A DNA stretch of 57,189 bases from Vibrio methylphosphonaticus (GTDB taxonomy: Bacteria > Pseudomonadota > Gammaproteobacteria > Enterobacterales > Vibrionaceae), in the NCBI RefSeq assembly GCF_023634655.1, contig NZ_JAMKMS010000024.1, positions 1 through 57,189 of the forward strand, read 5' to 3'. This document shows, piece after piece, positions 1-7,718 of the stretch. A program made the position numbers and the translations under genes. The notes beneath the pieces were generated by a model that was given only the letters and a program-made list of their open reading frames with translations, ran no database searches and was not told the DNA's origin. The stretch's first letter is position 1. Every line of letters starts with the position of its first letter.

Positions 1-40
1 ACAATCTACTTTCCTTTGCTTCTCACGTACCTCACATAGC

Positions 41-161
41 CGTCACCCTCACGAAAGTGAGGATCTCCGACCGCGTGTAGATAACTGAAAATCATCGACT
101 AAGTCACGTAACTCGGCTTTGCAGCGCGCTGAATGAGATTTCCTTTTCCAAGGGAATGACG
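41..161. repeat. REP-like inverted repeat doublet
   Basis: Two related 27-base units face each other: one at 41-67 on the plus strand and one at 135-161 on the minus strand. Both begin CGTCA and end with ATCTC around a short stem (CCTCAC-GAAA-GTGAGG at 47-62 in the first). This is the layout of paired REP/BIME-type extragenic palindromes. The middle part (68-134) shows no gene. No RAYT-type transposase gene is in the window. Confidence 0.5.
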
Positions 162-290
162 GTAATTTTTGGGATGGCCTGCAACACGAAATGGGACATA
201 AACGAGTTAGTTTCCATTACCTCCTTAATATGGCGTTTTCGTCATATCAACCATCCTTTCAAAACACAGACATCTTATTCAGTGATACAC

Positions 291-322
291 AAAAAAATAC
301 CCAGTCAATTGACTGGGTATTT
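291..322 (-). terminator. Intrinsic terminator of the purine permease gene
   Basis: A perfect dyad with 12-base arms (AAATACCCAGTC / GACTGGGTATTT, loop AATT) lies about 25 bases after the permease stop codon. Read on the minus strand it runs into seven T residues, as expected of a Rho-independent terminator. Confidence 0.85.
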
Positions 323-347
323 AAACTAAATTTGCTGATAGGAGACG

Positions 348-1694
348 TTAGATTGCCCAACCACCTGCATAGAAAACAACTAACACTAGGGTAATAAGCA
401 CAATACCCAGATTCAGTTTCTTCCATTCACCAGAGAAAAGACGGCCAACAACAAGGCACAAGAAACCTAGCATGATGCCTGTTACGATGTTACCGGTTAG
501 AACAATGAATACCGCACAAACCAAACCCGATAATGCATCAACTGAATCATCAAAATTCAGTTTACGTACGTTACCTAGCATCAGTAAACCCACGTACATT
601 AACGCTGGTGCTGTTGCGTATGCAGGCACTAAATAACTAATCGGCGCTAAAAATAATAGAAACAGGAACAGCACACCCACCACTACAGCGGTAAGACCCG
701 TTTTACCACCAGCCGCAGTACCCGCTGCTGATTCAATATAAACGGCCGCCGGCGCACCACCCACCGCACCAGAAACAATACTCGACACAGAATCTGAGGT
801 TAGCGCTTTACCGCCATCAATAATATTGCCGTCTTTATCAAGCAGATTGGCTTGACCCGCCACCGCTCGAATAGTACCAGTGGCATCAAAAATAGCGGTC
901 ATGACCAAGGCCAATACACTCGGTAAAACGATTGGATTGAGCGCCCCCATGATGTCCATCGTCCCCATCAGAGAGCCCTCACCACCAATGCTAGGTAACG
1001 CGAAAAATCCCTGATATTGCACAGCAGGATCAAAAATCAGACCGAACACAGAAATCGCAACTATAACAAAGAGAATGCCACCAGGAACCTGACGCTTTTC
1101 AAGTCCAAAAATAGCGGCAAGACCCAGCATAGACATGATCACAGGAAACGATGTGAACTCACCTAACGTGACTGGTAATCCTTCTACCGGGTTTTTGATG
1201 ACAAGACCTACACCGCTCGCGGCGATCAATAAAAGAAATAAACCAATACCAATACCCGTACCGTGAGCAATGCCTTCAGGAAGGTTAGTTAGAATCCATT
1301 GGCGCACGCCCGTCACGGTAATGGCGGTAAAAATAACCCCCATTAAAAATACGGCACCTAAAGCAACCGGTATTGAAACGCCCTGCCCCAACACCAAGCT
1401 AAACGCGGTAAACGCCGTTAACGAGATAGCACAACCAATGGCCATTGGTAAGTTCGCCCAAAACCCCATCAACATTGAACCAAAAGCAGCCACTAAACAC
1501 GTGGCGATAAACACAGAGCCTTGGTCAAAACCCGCAACACCAAGCATGCTAGGGACAACGATAACCGAATATACCATTGCCAAAAATGTCGTTAGACCTG
1601 CAACAACCTCTTGACGAACGTTACTTCCGCGTTGTGAAATCAAAAAGAAGTTATTGAGCCAACTACCCGGTGCAGTTGCTGTATTCTCGGTCAT
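348..1694 (-). CDS. ghxP: NCS2 guanine/hypoxanthine permease (GhxP-like)
   Basis: Proton-linked uptake of purine bases across the inner membrane. The 448-residue protein has the length and very hydrophobic multi-helix profile of the NCS2/AzgA family. The N-terminal region SQRGSNVRQEVVAGLTTF, the stretch around ALVMTAIFDATGTIRAVAG and the C-terminal end FYAGGWAI resemble the E. coli GhxP/GhxQ guanine-hypoxanthine transporters as I recall them, rather than the adenine-specific AdeP type. The ATG follows a good Shine-Dalgarno (GAGGAATAGGC). It is monocistronic, with its own terminator and a PurR-like operator upstream, so repression by purines is likely. Exact substrate preference is an inference. 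Confidence 0.88.
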   Translation of the reverse strand: MTENTATAPGSWLNNFFLISQRGSNVRQEVVAGLTTFLAMVYSVIVVPSMLGVAGFDQGSVFIATCLVAAFGSMLMGFWANLPMAIGCAISLTAFTAFSLVLGQGVSIPVALGAVFLMGVIFTAITVTGVRQWILTNLPEGIAHGTGIGIGLFLLLIAASGVGLVIKNPVEGLPVTLGEFTSFPVIMSMLGLAAIFGLEKRQVPGGILFVIVAISVFGLIFDPAVQYQGFFALPSIGGEGSLMGTMDIMGALNPIVLPSVLALVMTAIFDATGTIRAVAGQANLLDKDGNIIDGGKALTSDSVSSIVSGAVGGAPAAVYIESAAGTAAGGKTGLTAVVVGVLFLFLLFLAPISYLVPAYATAPALMYVGLLMLGNVRKLNFDDSVDALSGLVCAVFIVLTGNIVTGIMLGFLCLVVGRLFSGEWKKLNLGIVLITLVLVVFYAGGWAI

Positions 1695-1712
1695 GCCTAT
1701 TCCTCGTTTCTA

Positions 1713-1742
1713 TTGGGTCCCAGCCATTCAATAAAGACCCAA
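1713..1742 (-). promoter_or_regulatory. 5' leader hairpin of the permease gene
   Basis: TTGGGTC at 1713-1719 pairs perfectly with GACCCAA at 1736-1742, loop 16. It sits in the transcribed leader between the predicted -10 and the ribosome binding site. Role unknown: it could stabilise the mRNA or affect translation. Confidence 0.3.
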
Positions 1743-1757
1743 CAAAATATTAGTTAA

Positions 1758-1795
1758 AATTTAAGTGGCGAGAAAATACACGTAAACGTTTGCTT
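1758..1795 (-). promoter_or_regulatory. Promoter and PurR-like operator of the purine permease
   Basis: ACGTAAACGTTTGCTT at 1780-1795 fits the PurR consensus ANGCAANCGNTTNCNT with one mismatch. On the minus strand, TTTACG (1786-1781) and TAAATT (1763-1758) are spaced by 17 bases and form a sigma-70-like promoter whose -35 lies inside the operator, so bound PurR would block polymerase. The site and spacing are read directly; PurR control is inferred from the neighbouring purine transporter gene. Confidence 0.6.
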
Positions 1796-2023
1796 GCGCA
1801 ATAGGTAGAATCGAAGGTTTCATCTTTGATAGGAAAAAGCAGGATAGTATTACCCATATATGCCAAGGATTGTTTGCTAAGAGCGAGTCTATTAACACTT
1901 TCTTTCGAAGGAAATGTTGAGCTGTGATTGACATAACGCTCAAGCCTACACGGCTAAATATGAACACCAACGAGAAGGTACACGCAGCGTCAAGCTGGCA
2001 GTACAAACCGTTGGTAATCGACG

Positions 2024-3037
2024 TCATTGATGCAATGGGCTCACCACACATTGCATTAGCTGATTTTCTAACGCTGTATCCACCTCGCTAGAAATCACCT
2101 CAATCCGGCTCTCAACAGTCTCGTTTAATTCCATTTCGGTGAGTCCGTCTTCGGTCATGTTGTAGCCAAATATGCCATCTTCTGTAATGAATACCGCTTT
2201 CATTCTTTCGACATCAAGCCCGACCAGAAGGTTAATTAATCGCTGACGGTCAAAGTGTTTATTGGGTGAAAATCGCCAGCCAACACTTTCAAACCCCTCC
2301 CCTTGATTGGTTGCTTTGATAATACCACTTTCAGGCATCGGTAATTCAGAGGCGAGTGGCTTACTGTGCCCATGGTGGTGATTATGTGGTGGATGCTCAT
2401 GGATACTAGTATCACCCTCAAAATCTGAGAATGGAATCGCACCATGTTGTGCAAACATCACCTTAGTCATCGGGCGACCAACGGCTGCAACGTACGCTTG
2501 CAGTTTTTCCGCATCGCCTTGTTGATAGAGATCGGTTTTGTTACCCACGACGGTATCGGCAATTGCAATCTGCTGATTGAACGTTTCATTACTGGTATAG
2601 CGGCTATCGGATAACTTACGCGCATCCACTAAAGTAATGTTCTTTTGTAATGATAAGATCTGCCGATAGTGGTCTGTTGATAGCACTTGCAACACTTCTT
2701 TAGGGTGGCCAAGTCCCGTTGGCTCTATCAATAAACGGTCTGGTCGAGCTTCTGACAATAATTGATTAAGCGCAATTTGCATCGGCAAGCCCGCCGCGCA
2801 GCACATACACCCTCCGGGAACTTCACGAATGAAAACGCGCTGCTCTGGGTTTTTCTGTCCCTGCAGTAAACTGCCATCAACCCCTATTTCGCCGAACTCA
2901 TTAACCAGTATTGCCCAACGTTCGTGCTCAGGCTTGTGTTCCATTAATTTAACGATGGCCGATGTTTTTCCAACGCCAAGAAAGCCAGTAATGATATTTG
3001 TCGGCACCGCTAAAATCGGCGTTTTATCAGAGCTCAT
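2024..3037 (-). CDS. COG0523 (CobW/Zn-chaperone family) GTPase
   Basis: Metal-chaperone GTPase of the G3E/COG0523 family, probably delivering zinc in the cytosol under shortage. Visible features: P-loop GFLGVGKTS near residue 20, the family CxCC metal motif (GGCMCC) near residue 75, NKTD nucleotide-base motif near 165, a His-rich linker HEHPPHNHHHGHSK near 210, and the C-terminal CobW domain. 337 residues, normal for the family. It is the last gene of the zinc operon and its start overlaps the end of the carbonic anhydrase gene by 11 bases, with AGGAGA just upstream of ATG, so translation is coupled. Client protein unknown; the adjacent carbonic anhydrase is an obvious guess. Confidence 0.85.
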   Translation of the reverse strand: MSSDKTPILAVPTNIITGFLGVGKTSAIVKLMEHKPEHERWAILVNEFGEIGVDGSLLQGQKNPEQRVFIREVPGGCMCCAAGLPMQIALNQLLSEARPDRLLIEPTGLGHPKEVLQVLSTDHYRQILSLQKNITLVDARKLSDSRYTSNETFNQQIAIADTVVGNKTDLYQQGDAEKLQAYVAAVGRPMTKVMFAQHGAIPFSDFEGDTSIHEHPPHNHHHGHSKPLASELPMPESGIIKATNQGEGFESVGWRFSPNKHFDRQRLINLLVGLDVERMKAVFITEDGIFGYNMTEDGLTEMELNETVESRIEVISSEVDTALENQLMQCVVSPLHQ

Positions 3038-3587
3038 TGGCGATTCTCCTGTAACCTTTAACGAGAGTATGGTTAGCGGAAACGACAGATTCAGAAAAGG
3101 CGGAGTACTCCGGTGGGACTTTAGAGATACTGTTTAAATCAAAGCCCGCGCCAATATTTGTCATCGGTGGGACATGAAAATGCTCTGGTAGGTCTAGCCC
3201 ATCCACCACACAGTTATGGCGGATCACGCAACCACTACCAATGACCGCATTAAACACCACAGAATTAAAACCAATAAACACATCATCACGAACTTCACAG
3301 GGGCCATGAATAATAGAACGATGCGCAATGGATGAGCGTTCGCCGATGGTGACCGCCGCCCCCGATTTTGAGTGAATCACCACACCATCTTGAATATTGG
3401 TATCTCGTTTTATTACAATCGCGTCCATCTCCCCCTGCTCGTTAACCTCATCTGCACGAATAACGGCATAAGGTCCAATGAAAACGTTCGCTTCAATGAT
3501 CACTTTTCCGCAAATAATCGCGGTCGGATCGATAAATGCGGATTCTGACACCTCGGGTAAGTGTCCGGTTGGGTTTCTTCTTATCAT
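3027..3587 (-). CDS. Gamma-class carbonic anhydrase family protein
   Basis: Left-handed beta-helix hexapeptide-repeat protein (186 residues from the chosen ATG), related to CaiE/YrdA and gamma carbonic anhydrases, which hydrate CO2 at a metal bound by three histidines. Candidate ligands lie in IAHRSIIHG and IRHNCVVDG. I start at MIRRNPTG, where family members begin; an in-frame upstream start at 3644 would add 19 unconserved residues, and neither start has a strong ribosome binding site. It sits between zur and the second COG0523 gene, matching the known pattern of Zur regulons that carry gamma carbonic anhydrases as back-ups for zinc-dependent enzymes. Enzymatic activity is not proven by the sequence. 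Confidence 0.8.
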   Translation of the reverse strand: MIRRNPTGHLPEVSESAFIDPTAIICGKVIIEANVFIGPYAVIRADEVNEQGEMDAIVIKRDTNIQDGVVIHSKSGAAVTIGERSSIAHRSIIHGPCEVRDDVFIGFNSVVFNAVIGSGCVIRHNCVVDGLDLPEHFHVPPMTNIGAGFDLNSISKVPPEYSAFSESVVSANHTLVKGYRRIANEL

Positions 3588-3685
3588 AGTAATTTTGTCG
3601 TTGTTAGGGGATAAATGAAAAGCATACTGCCAACTGACGAGCATTGGATAGTAAAGGACCTATTAACACTCATTATTTAGAGCGC

Positions 3686-4141
3686 TCATTGTTTCGCACA
3701 GTCATCACACAAACAGTTAATCTCAATTTGCGGACTGACAACGGTAAACCCTTCTTGCCTTGCTTGAGATTGAAGGCCATTTATTGTCGCAGAATCAATT
3801 GTTTGCTCGCTAATTTTCTCGCATTTTGAGCAAATTAAAAACTGCGCAATACCATGCTCGTGATCGCAAAGGATGTGGGAGCAAACAATATATTTATTGG
3901 ACACTTTTAGTTTATGAGCTAATTGTTCACTCTCTAAAAAATCCAAAATTCGATAAACCGACATCGCTTGAATGTTTTCAGCCAAATGCTCCTTACAATA
4001 ATCCACCAATTCGTAAGCAGACAGGGCTTTATTAGCGTGAACCAAAGCTTGCAGCACGAGTTTTCGTTTAGACGTTAACTGTTTTCCTCTCGCCTTACAG
4101 GTTCGCTCTACATGTTCAATGATGCCGTCAATATCTCTCAT
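3686..4141 (-). CDS. zur: Fur-family zinc uptake regulator (Zur)
   Basis: Fur-superfamily repressor of 151 residues. An N-terminal winged helix (LTSKRKLVLQAL, then LSAYELVDY and AMSVYRILDFLES) is followed by a metal-binding dimerisation domain containing CSHILCDHEHG, CSKC near residue 105 and a terminal CLCDDC. The two CxxC pairs are the structural zinc site of Fur/Zur proteins. Its position inside an operon of zinc-handling genes behind a Zur-type palindrome argues for Zur rather than Fur, and for autoregulation. Good ribosome binding site (GAGGTAGCG). It follows DUF1826 by 5 bases. Confidence 0.85.
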   Translation of the reverse strand: MRDIDGIIEHVERTCKARGKQLTSKRKLVLQALVHANKALSAYELVDYCKEHLAENIQAMSVYRILDFLESEQLAHKLKVSNKYIVCSHILCDHEHGIAQFLICSKCEKISEQTIDSATINGLQSQARQEGFTVVSPQIEINCLCDDCAKQ

Positions 4142-4146
4142 TTTCG

Positions 4147-4839
4147 CTACCTCAAGTCTAACGTTAGTAGCAATCGACGTTGTTCTGGTGTTGCTTCTGG
4201 CGATCGATGTACCAGCCCAGAGTCTTCATTGCCTTCCCAACCGCTTCCTTTCAATAAGGCAACATCGCCGCGTTCTATCTGATTGATAACATTTGAACCT
4301 TGATACAAACCTGATTGGTGATCTGGCAAACCAGCACCGCCCGCCCCTAATTTACGACGATCAACCTCTTCGTTGCGCAGCCACTGGGTTGCCGCGCCTG
4401 CATAAGTTGTGACTAAGCGGCATGGCAAATGATCAACGTGAAACTTAGGGCACATTGGGCTATCGAGTGTGGTTAGTCGCAGCCCCGCTTCGTTAACGTC
4501 GAAAAGACAACAAAACATATCAACAATTAACGCAATATCCTGACTCAGTTCTTCCGCGCATGCATGATCCGCCAATTTGTTTCGAAGCAACGTAGCAGTA
4601 TTGTCTGGCGTCACCGTTTGTACCACAGATAACGCGGCGCCTTGCTTGAGCATTTCATCAATCGACTGAATTAACGTTGCGGGTAGAGAACGCTGCCAAA
4701 CCGCGAGGTTATGGTCTTGTTTATAAATATCAGAAAGAACAGTTGGCTGCGGCGCTTTCGCTAGTGAAGACGTTACAGCAACGACATTCACTGCCTCTAA
4801 AGTACTAACGGTGTTTAGACTCATGGTGCTTATACTCAT
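4147..4839 (-). CDS. DUF1826 family protein
   Basis: 230-residue cytosolic protein matching what I know of DUF1826, a family that often neighbours COG0523 zinc GTPases. Biochemical role unknown. The centre holds CPKFHVDHLPCRLVTTY, with His, Asp and Cys residues suited to metal binding, and the C-terminal half has HRSPEATPEQRRLLLTLD, reminiscent of double-stranded beta-helix proteins. Its ATG overlaps the upstream zigA-like stop (ATGA), with GGAGGCAG just before it, so the two are translationally coupled. A zinc-starvation function is inferred from operon context. Confidence 0.8.
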   Translation of the reverse strand: MSISTMSLNTVSTLEAVNVVAVTSSLAKAPQPTVLSDIYKQDHNLAVWQRSLPATLIQSIDEMLKQGAALSVVQTVTPDNTATLLRNKLADHACAEELSQDIALIVDMFCCLFDVNEAGLRLTTLDSPMCPKFHVDHLPCRLVTTYAGAATQWLRNEEVDRRKLGAGGAGLPDHQSGLYQGSNVINQIERGDVALLKGSGWEGNEDSGLVHRSPEATPEQRRLLLTLDLR

Positions 4840-6041
4840 ACTTCTGCCTCCCAGCTAGGAAACGGATCCGATAGCGTCAACCAATAATCTTCTCCGGCCG
4901 ACAATTCTTGTTCATTTAACAAACACTCATCGAGCGCTTGAATCATTGCGGCTTGATCAAGACCCTGACCAATAAACACTAATTCCTGTCGCATATCACC
5001 AAAGGGTTCTACCCAACTTTGTTGAATGTCTTCAAGTATCTCAGGATCCATCGGCCATTGATTTTTAGGCGTCGCTTTCCAAAACAACCCTGCAAAACCG
5101 TGGTTACCAATGCCTCCTGCTTGGCTCCATTGCCCCGCAAACTCTGGACGAGAAGCTAACCAAAAGTAACCTTTAGATCGAATGAGCTTGCCAAATCGTT
5201 CTGTATCATGAAGAAAATCATGGAATTTTTCTGGATGAAATGGACGGCGAGCTCGATAGCTAAAACTACCAATACCGTACTCTTCCGTTTCAGGTATATG
5301 TTCACCTCTTAGCTCTTTTAGCCAACCAGGTGCAGATTGTGCCTGCTCAAAATCAAACCGACCGGTATTCAACACCTCGCCTATATCGACCTTGCCATTG
5401 CAAATTGGAATGATACGAGCTCTAGTGTTTAACATGGTTAGGATTGCAGTGAGTCTTGAGACATCGTCTTCAGAAACAAGATCGGCTTTACTAATTAGCA
5501 ATACATCAGCAAATTCGACCTGTTCAATAAGTAGATCGGTGACACTGCGTTCATCGTCTTCACCAAGGTGCTGCTCTGTTTCTTGTAGATCCTGTGCAGC
5601 TTCATAGTCATGTAAGAAGTTAACCGCATCGACCACCGTGACCATAGTGTCTAATGTCGCGATATCAGAAAGAGACTCACCGTCGCCATCTGTAAAGGTA
5701 AATGTTTCGGCCACAGGAAGCGGCTCTGCAATCCCTGTAGATTCAATAACGAGATTATCGAACCGTCCCTCTTTCGCAAGGCGACTCACCTCGAGCAACA
5801 AATCTTCGCGCAAAGTACAACAGATGCATCCGTTACTCATCTCCACCAATTTCTCTTGTTGGTAGTCCAGTGAAACTTCATTCTTAACCGTTGCGGAGTC
5901 GATATTGATTTCACTCATATCATTAACAATCACAGCGACTCGCTTGCCTTGACGATTATTAAGGATATGACTAAGAACCGTTGTTTTACCGGCTCCAAGA
6001 AAGCCAGACAATACGGTGACAGAGATTTTTTTCTGATTCAT
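4836..6041 (-). CDS. zigA: Zinc metallochaperone GTPase ZigA-like (COG0523)
   Basis: First gene of the zinc-starvation operon. G3E GTPase of 401 residues: P-loop LSGFLGAGKTT near residue 10, CxCC motif NGCICC near 65, ESTG switch region near 95, SKAD near 190, and a C-terminal CobW_C domain with RPFHPEKFHDFLHD. COG0523 proteins of this length under Zur control (ZigA type) are thought to hand zinc to client enzymes during scarcity. I chose the ATG at 6041 because it has GAGAG five bases upstream and starts directly before the P-loop strand; an upstream in-frame start at 6086 lacks support. The Zur palindrome lies 64 bases upstream. Confidence 0.85.
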   Translation of the reverse strand: MNQKKISVTVLSGFLGAGKTTVLSHILNNRQGKRVAVIVNDMSEINIDSATVKNEVSLDYQQEKLVEMSNGCICCTLREDLLLEVSRLAKEGRFDNLVIESTGIAEPLPVAETFTFTDGDGESLSDIATLDTMVTVVDAVNFLHDYEAAQDLQETEQHLGEDDERSVTDLLIEQVEFADVLLISKADLVSEDDVSRLTAILTMLNTRARIIPICNGKVDIGEVLNTGRFDFEQAQSAPGWLKELRGEHIPETEEYGIGSFSYRARRPFHPEKFHDFLHDTERFGKLIRSKGYFWLASRPEFAGQWSQAGGIGNHGFAGLFWKATPKNQWPMDPEILEDIQQSWVEPFGDMRQELVFIGQGLDQAAMIQALDECLLNEQELSAGEDYWLTLSDPFPSWEAEV

Positions 6042-6098
6042 ATTTCTCTCATAATCCAACGGGTGCCAAACGTCCAAGCGCACCAACGCTAACTAAAT

Positions 6099-6122
6099 AT
6101 TATAGTTATGTTATAACATAAC
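6099..6122 (-). promoter_or_regulatory. Zur box overlapping the zinc operon promoter
   Basis: GTTATGTTATAACATAAC at 6105-6122 is a perfect 18-base palindrome with the ATGTTATAACAT core of gamma-proteobacterial Zur sites. Directly downstream on the minus strand is TATAAT (6104-6099), a perfect -10 hexamer, so bound Zur would cover the spacer and -35 region. Since zur is in the operon, the circuit should be autoregulated. Confidence 0.8.
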
Positions 6123-6246
6123 AGTTGGTTTGCCAATTGTGATTTTTAGAAGGTGTCTGGGTGAGTTTGATAAGTTGAATGCTCATTCAAAACAAAAACT
6201 GGTGGGGTAAAGCGAAGAGAATTAGCAGGCAGAATTAATCTCAACA

Positions 6247-6274
6247 ATAAAAAAGGGACTCAATCGAGTCCCTT
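6247..6274 (-). terminator. Intrinsic terminator after the tldD/tldE-like pair
   Basis: AAGGGACTC (6253-6261) and GAGTCCCTT (6266-6274) pair perfectly around AATC, and the minus-strand reading continues into a T run (A's at 6247-6254). Confidence 0.8.
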
Positions 6275-6282
6275 AACGTCTT

Positions 6283-6345
6283 TAATATCATGCGATAAGT
6301 CTTTAATATCACGTGATAAGTCACTAATATCACGCGATAAGCCGC
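6283..6345. repeat. 21-base tandem repeat, three copies
   Basis: Copies at 6283-6303, 6304-6324 and 6325-6345 share TAATATCANGNGATAAG. The middle copy contains the palindrome TATCACGTGATA. The array runs up to the first base of the tldE-like stop codon. Confidence 0.75.
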
Positions 6346-7718
6346 TATTTACCGCCAATACTCAAGCGAGCAAAACGGATATCAGGCGCAAAGAAGGTAC
6401 GGCTATCGTTGATAAGCTGAATCTCCCCTACCGCTTCGACTTCTTGCAACATCTTGTAGAAGTTACCCGCAACCGTAATACCACGTACTGGCTGAATGCG
6501 TTGCCCATCTCGGCATAAGAAACCACTTGCGCCAAATGAGAAATCACCACTGACCGCATCGGCTCCTGAATGTACACCTTGCAACTCAACAAGCTCCAAA
6601 TATTCGCCTGCTTTCACCTCTGATGCACTGCTACTGCCTGATGCAATAAGCTTATGATTGGCGGACACATCTAAGCTCGACTTCGCCCCACGCGACGCAC
6701 TTGCGGTTGACGCCGCACCTAGGTAACTCGCCGTTTGGCTATTATGCAGTAACGTATTGAGCCTACCATCGGCGATAAGGACGTTATCTTGAGTGGCAAA
6801 CCCTTCACTATCAAACGCGGCAATGGCCATACCATTTGCCATATACGCAGCATCGGTGAACGTAATCAACTCGCTCGCCACATGCTGCCCAAGCTTATCG
6901 GCGAGTGGTGTAATCCCTTTCACCGCGCTGACACCGGAAAACGCACTGCCAAAAGCACTAAATAGACTGCTTAACGCATTAACGTTGAAAATTGCAGAGT
7001 AATTGCCCGTAGCAACAGGAGCGCCTTCAAGTAAATCCCGAGCAAGGTTATAGCCCTCGTCAATGCAGAATGCAGCGTCTAAGTCTTCAAAACGACGACC
7101 TACCGACACCTTACCTGCCATGGACTGTTTACCCTCTTTTTCAAAGAGCGTATAGGCATAGCAACTAAATGACCGTTCGAAGTGCTGACACATTGTTCCT
7201 TGAGTGTTGGCAATGATTAGCTGGGCTTCTCCGTCACTGTAGCCGTTGTAAGGTGAGCTGGTTGCATAAGGAAGTGCGACAACCCCTTGCTCCAGTGCTA
7301 ACGACAAAGCGATTTTTTCATCCACTGACGCAGTATCCAGTTGAGCAATTTCTGCGATATCCGTTGTAATGGTGCTATTAACGCAGCGAATACTTTGATG
7401 CTCATCTTGCTTAGAGAAACGCGCACTTTGTAAGGCGTTCGTTAGCATTAGATCTAGGCTTGGCTGCTCTAGAGACTCAGAATAACTGGTTGCTACACGA
7501 GCATCTTTTACCACTCGAACCCCCAGCACTTGGCTAGAGCTCACTTTATACTCATCTAACTGACCTTGGTTTGCTTTAAGAGAAAAGCTACTATTGCGAT
7601 TAACAATCACATCGGCTTCTGCGCCTTGACGTTTCGCTTCAGATAGAACGTAATCAATTGAATTGACGATTTTTTGTTGTTGGCTCATCCGTTCTTGACT
7701 CATTAGTTCTTGACTCAT
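6345..7718 (-). CDS. TldE/PmbA-family metalloprotease subunit
   Basis: 457-residue member of the TldD/PmbA family, the partner lacking the metal-binding motif. TldD and TldE (PmbA) form a heterodimeric intracellular protease that degrades unfolded peptides and antitoxins such as CcdA and matures modified peptides. No HExxxH is present, while the C-terminal family region (VSGDFSFGASGFLCRDGQ) is clear. The ATG at 7718 overlaps the upstream stop (TAATG) and has a strong GGAGGTGG ribosome binding site inside tldD. The first 15 codons are a 15-base repeat that supplies three in-frame ATGs (7718, 7703, 7688). This is probably a second pair besides the housekeeping tldD and pmbA. Confidence 0.82.
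   Translation of the reverse strand: MSQELMSQERMSQQQKIVNSIDYVLSEAKRQGAEADVIVNRNSSFSLKANQGQLDEYKVSSSQVLGVRVVKDARVATSYSESLEQPSLDLMLTNALQSARFSKQDEHQSIRCVNSTITTDIAEIAQLDTASVDEKIALSLALEQGVVALPYATSSPYNGYSDGEAQLIIANTQGTMCQHFERSFSCYAYTLFEKEGKQSMAGKVSVGRRFEDLDAAFCIDEGYNLARDLLEGAPVATGNYSAIFNVNALSSLFSAFGSAFSGVSAVKGITPLADKLGQHVASELITFTDAAYMANGMAIAAFDSEGFATQDNVLIADGRLNTLLHNSQTASYLGAASTASASRGAKSSLDVSANHKLIASGSSSASEVKAGEYLELVELQGVHSGADAVSGDFSFGASGFLCRDGQRIQPVRGITVAGNFYKMLQEVEAVGEIQLINDSRTFFAPDIRFARLSIGGK

Larger units (their letters stand above)
1695..2023. other. Intergenic region between permease and cobW-like gene
   Basis: About 330 bases. The part near the permease carries the promoter, PurR-like site and leader hairpin described separately. 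From about 1800 to 2023 I see no convincing gene, terminator or repeat. Confidence 0.5.
6042..6344. other. Intergenic region between zigA-like and tldE-like genes
   Basis: About 300 bases holding the Zur-controlled promoter, then unstructured sequence at 6123-6245, the terminator at 6247-6274 and the 21-base tandem repeat that abuts the tldE-like stop codon. Confidence 0.5.

Noticed and set aside
1761..2051. Possible small gene on the minus strand
   Set aside because: No ribosome binding site, overlaps the promoter and PurR-like site, and resembles no family.
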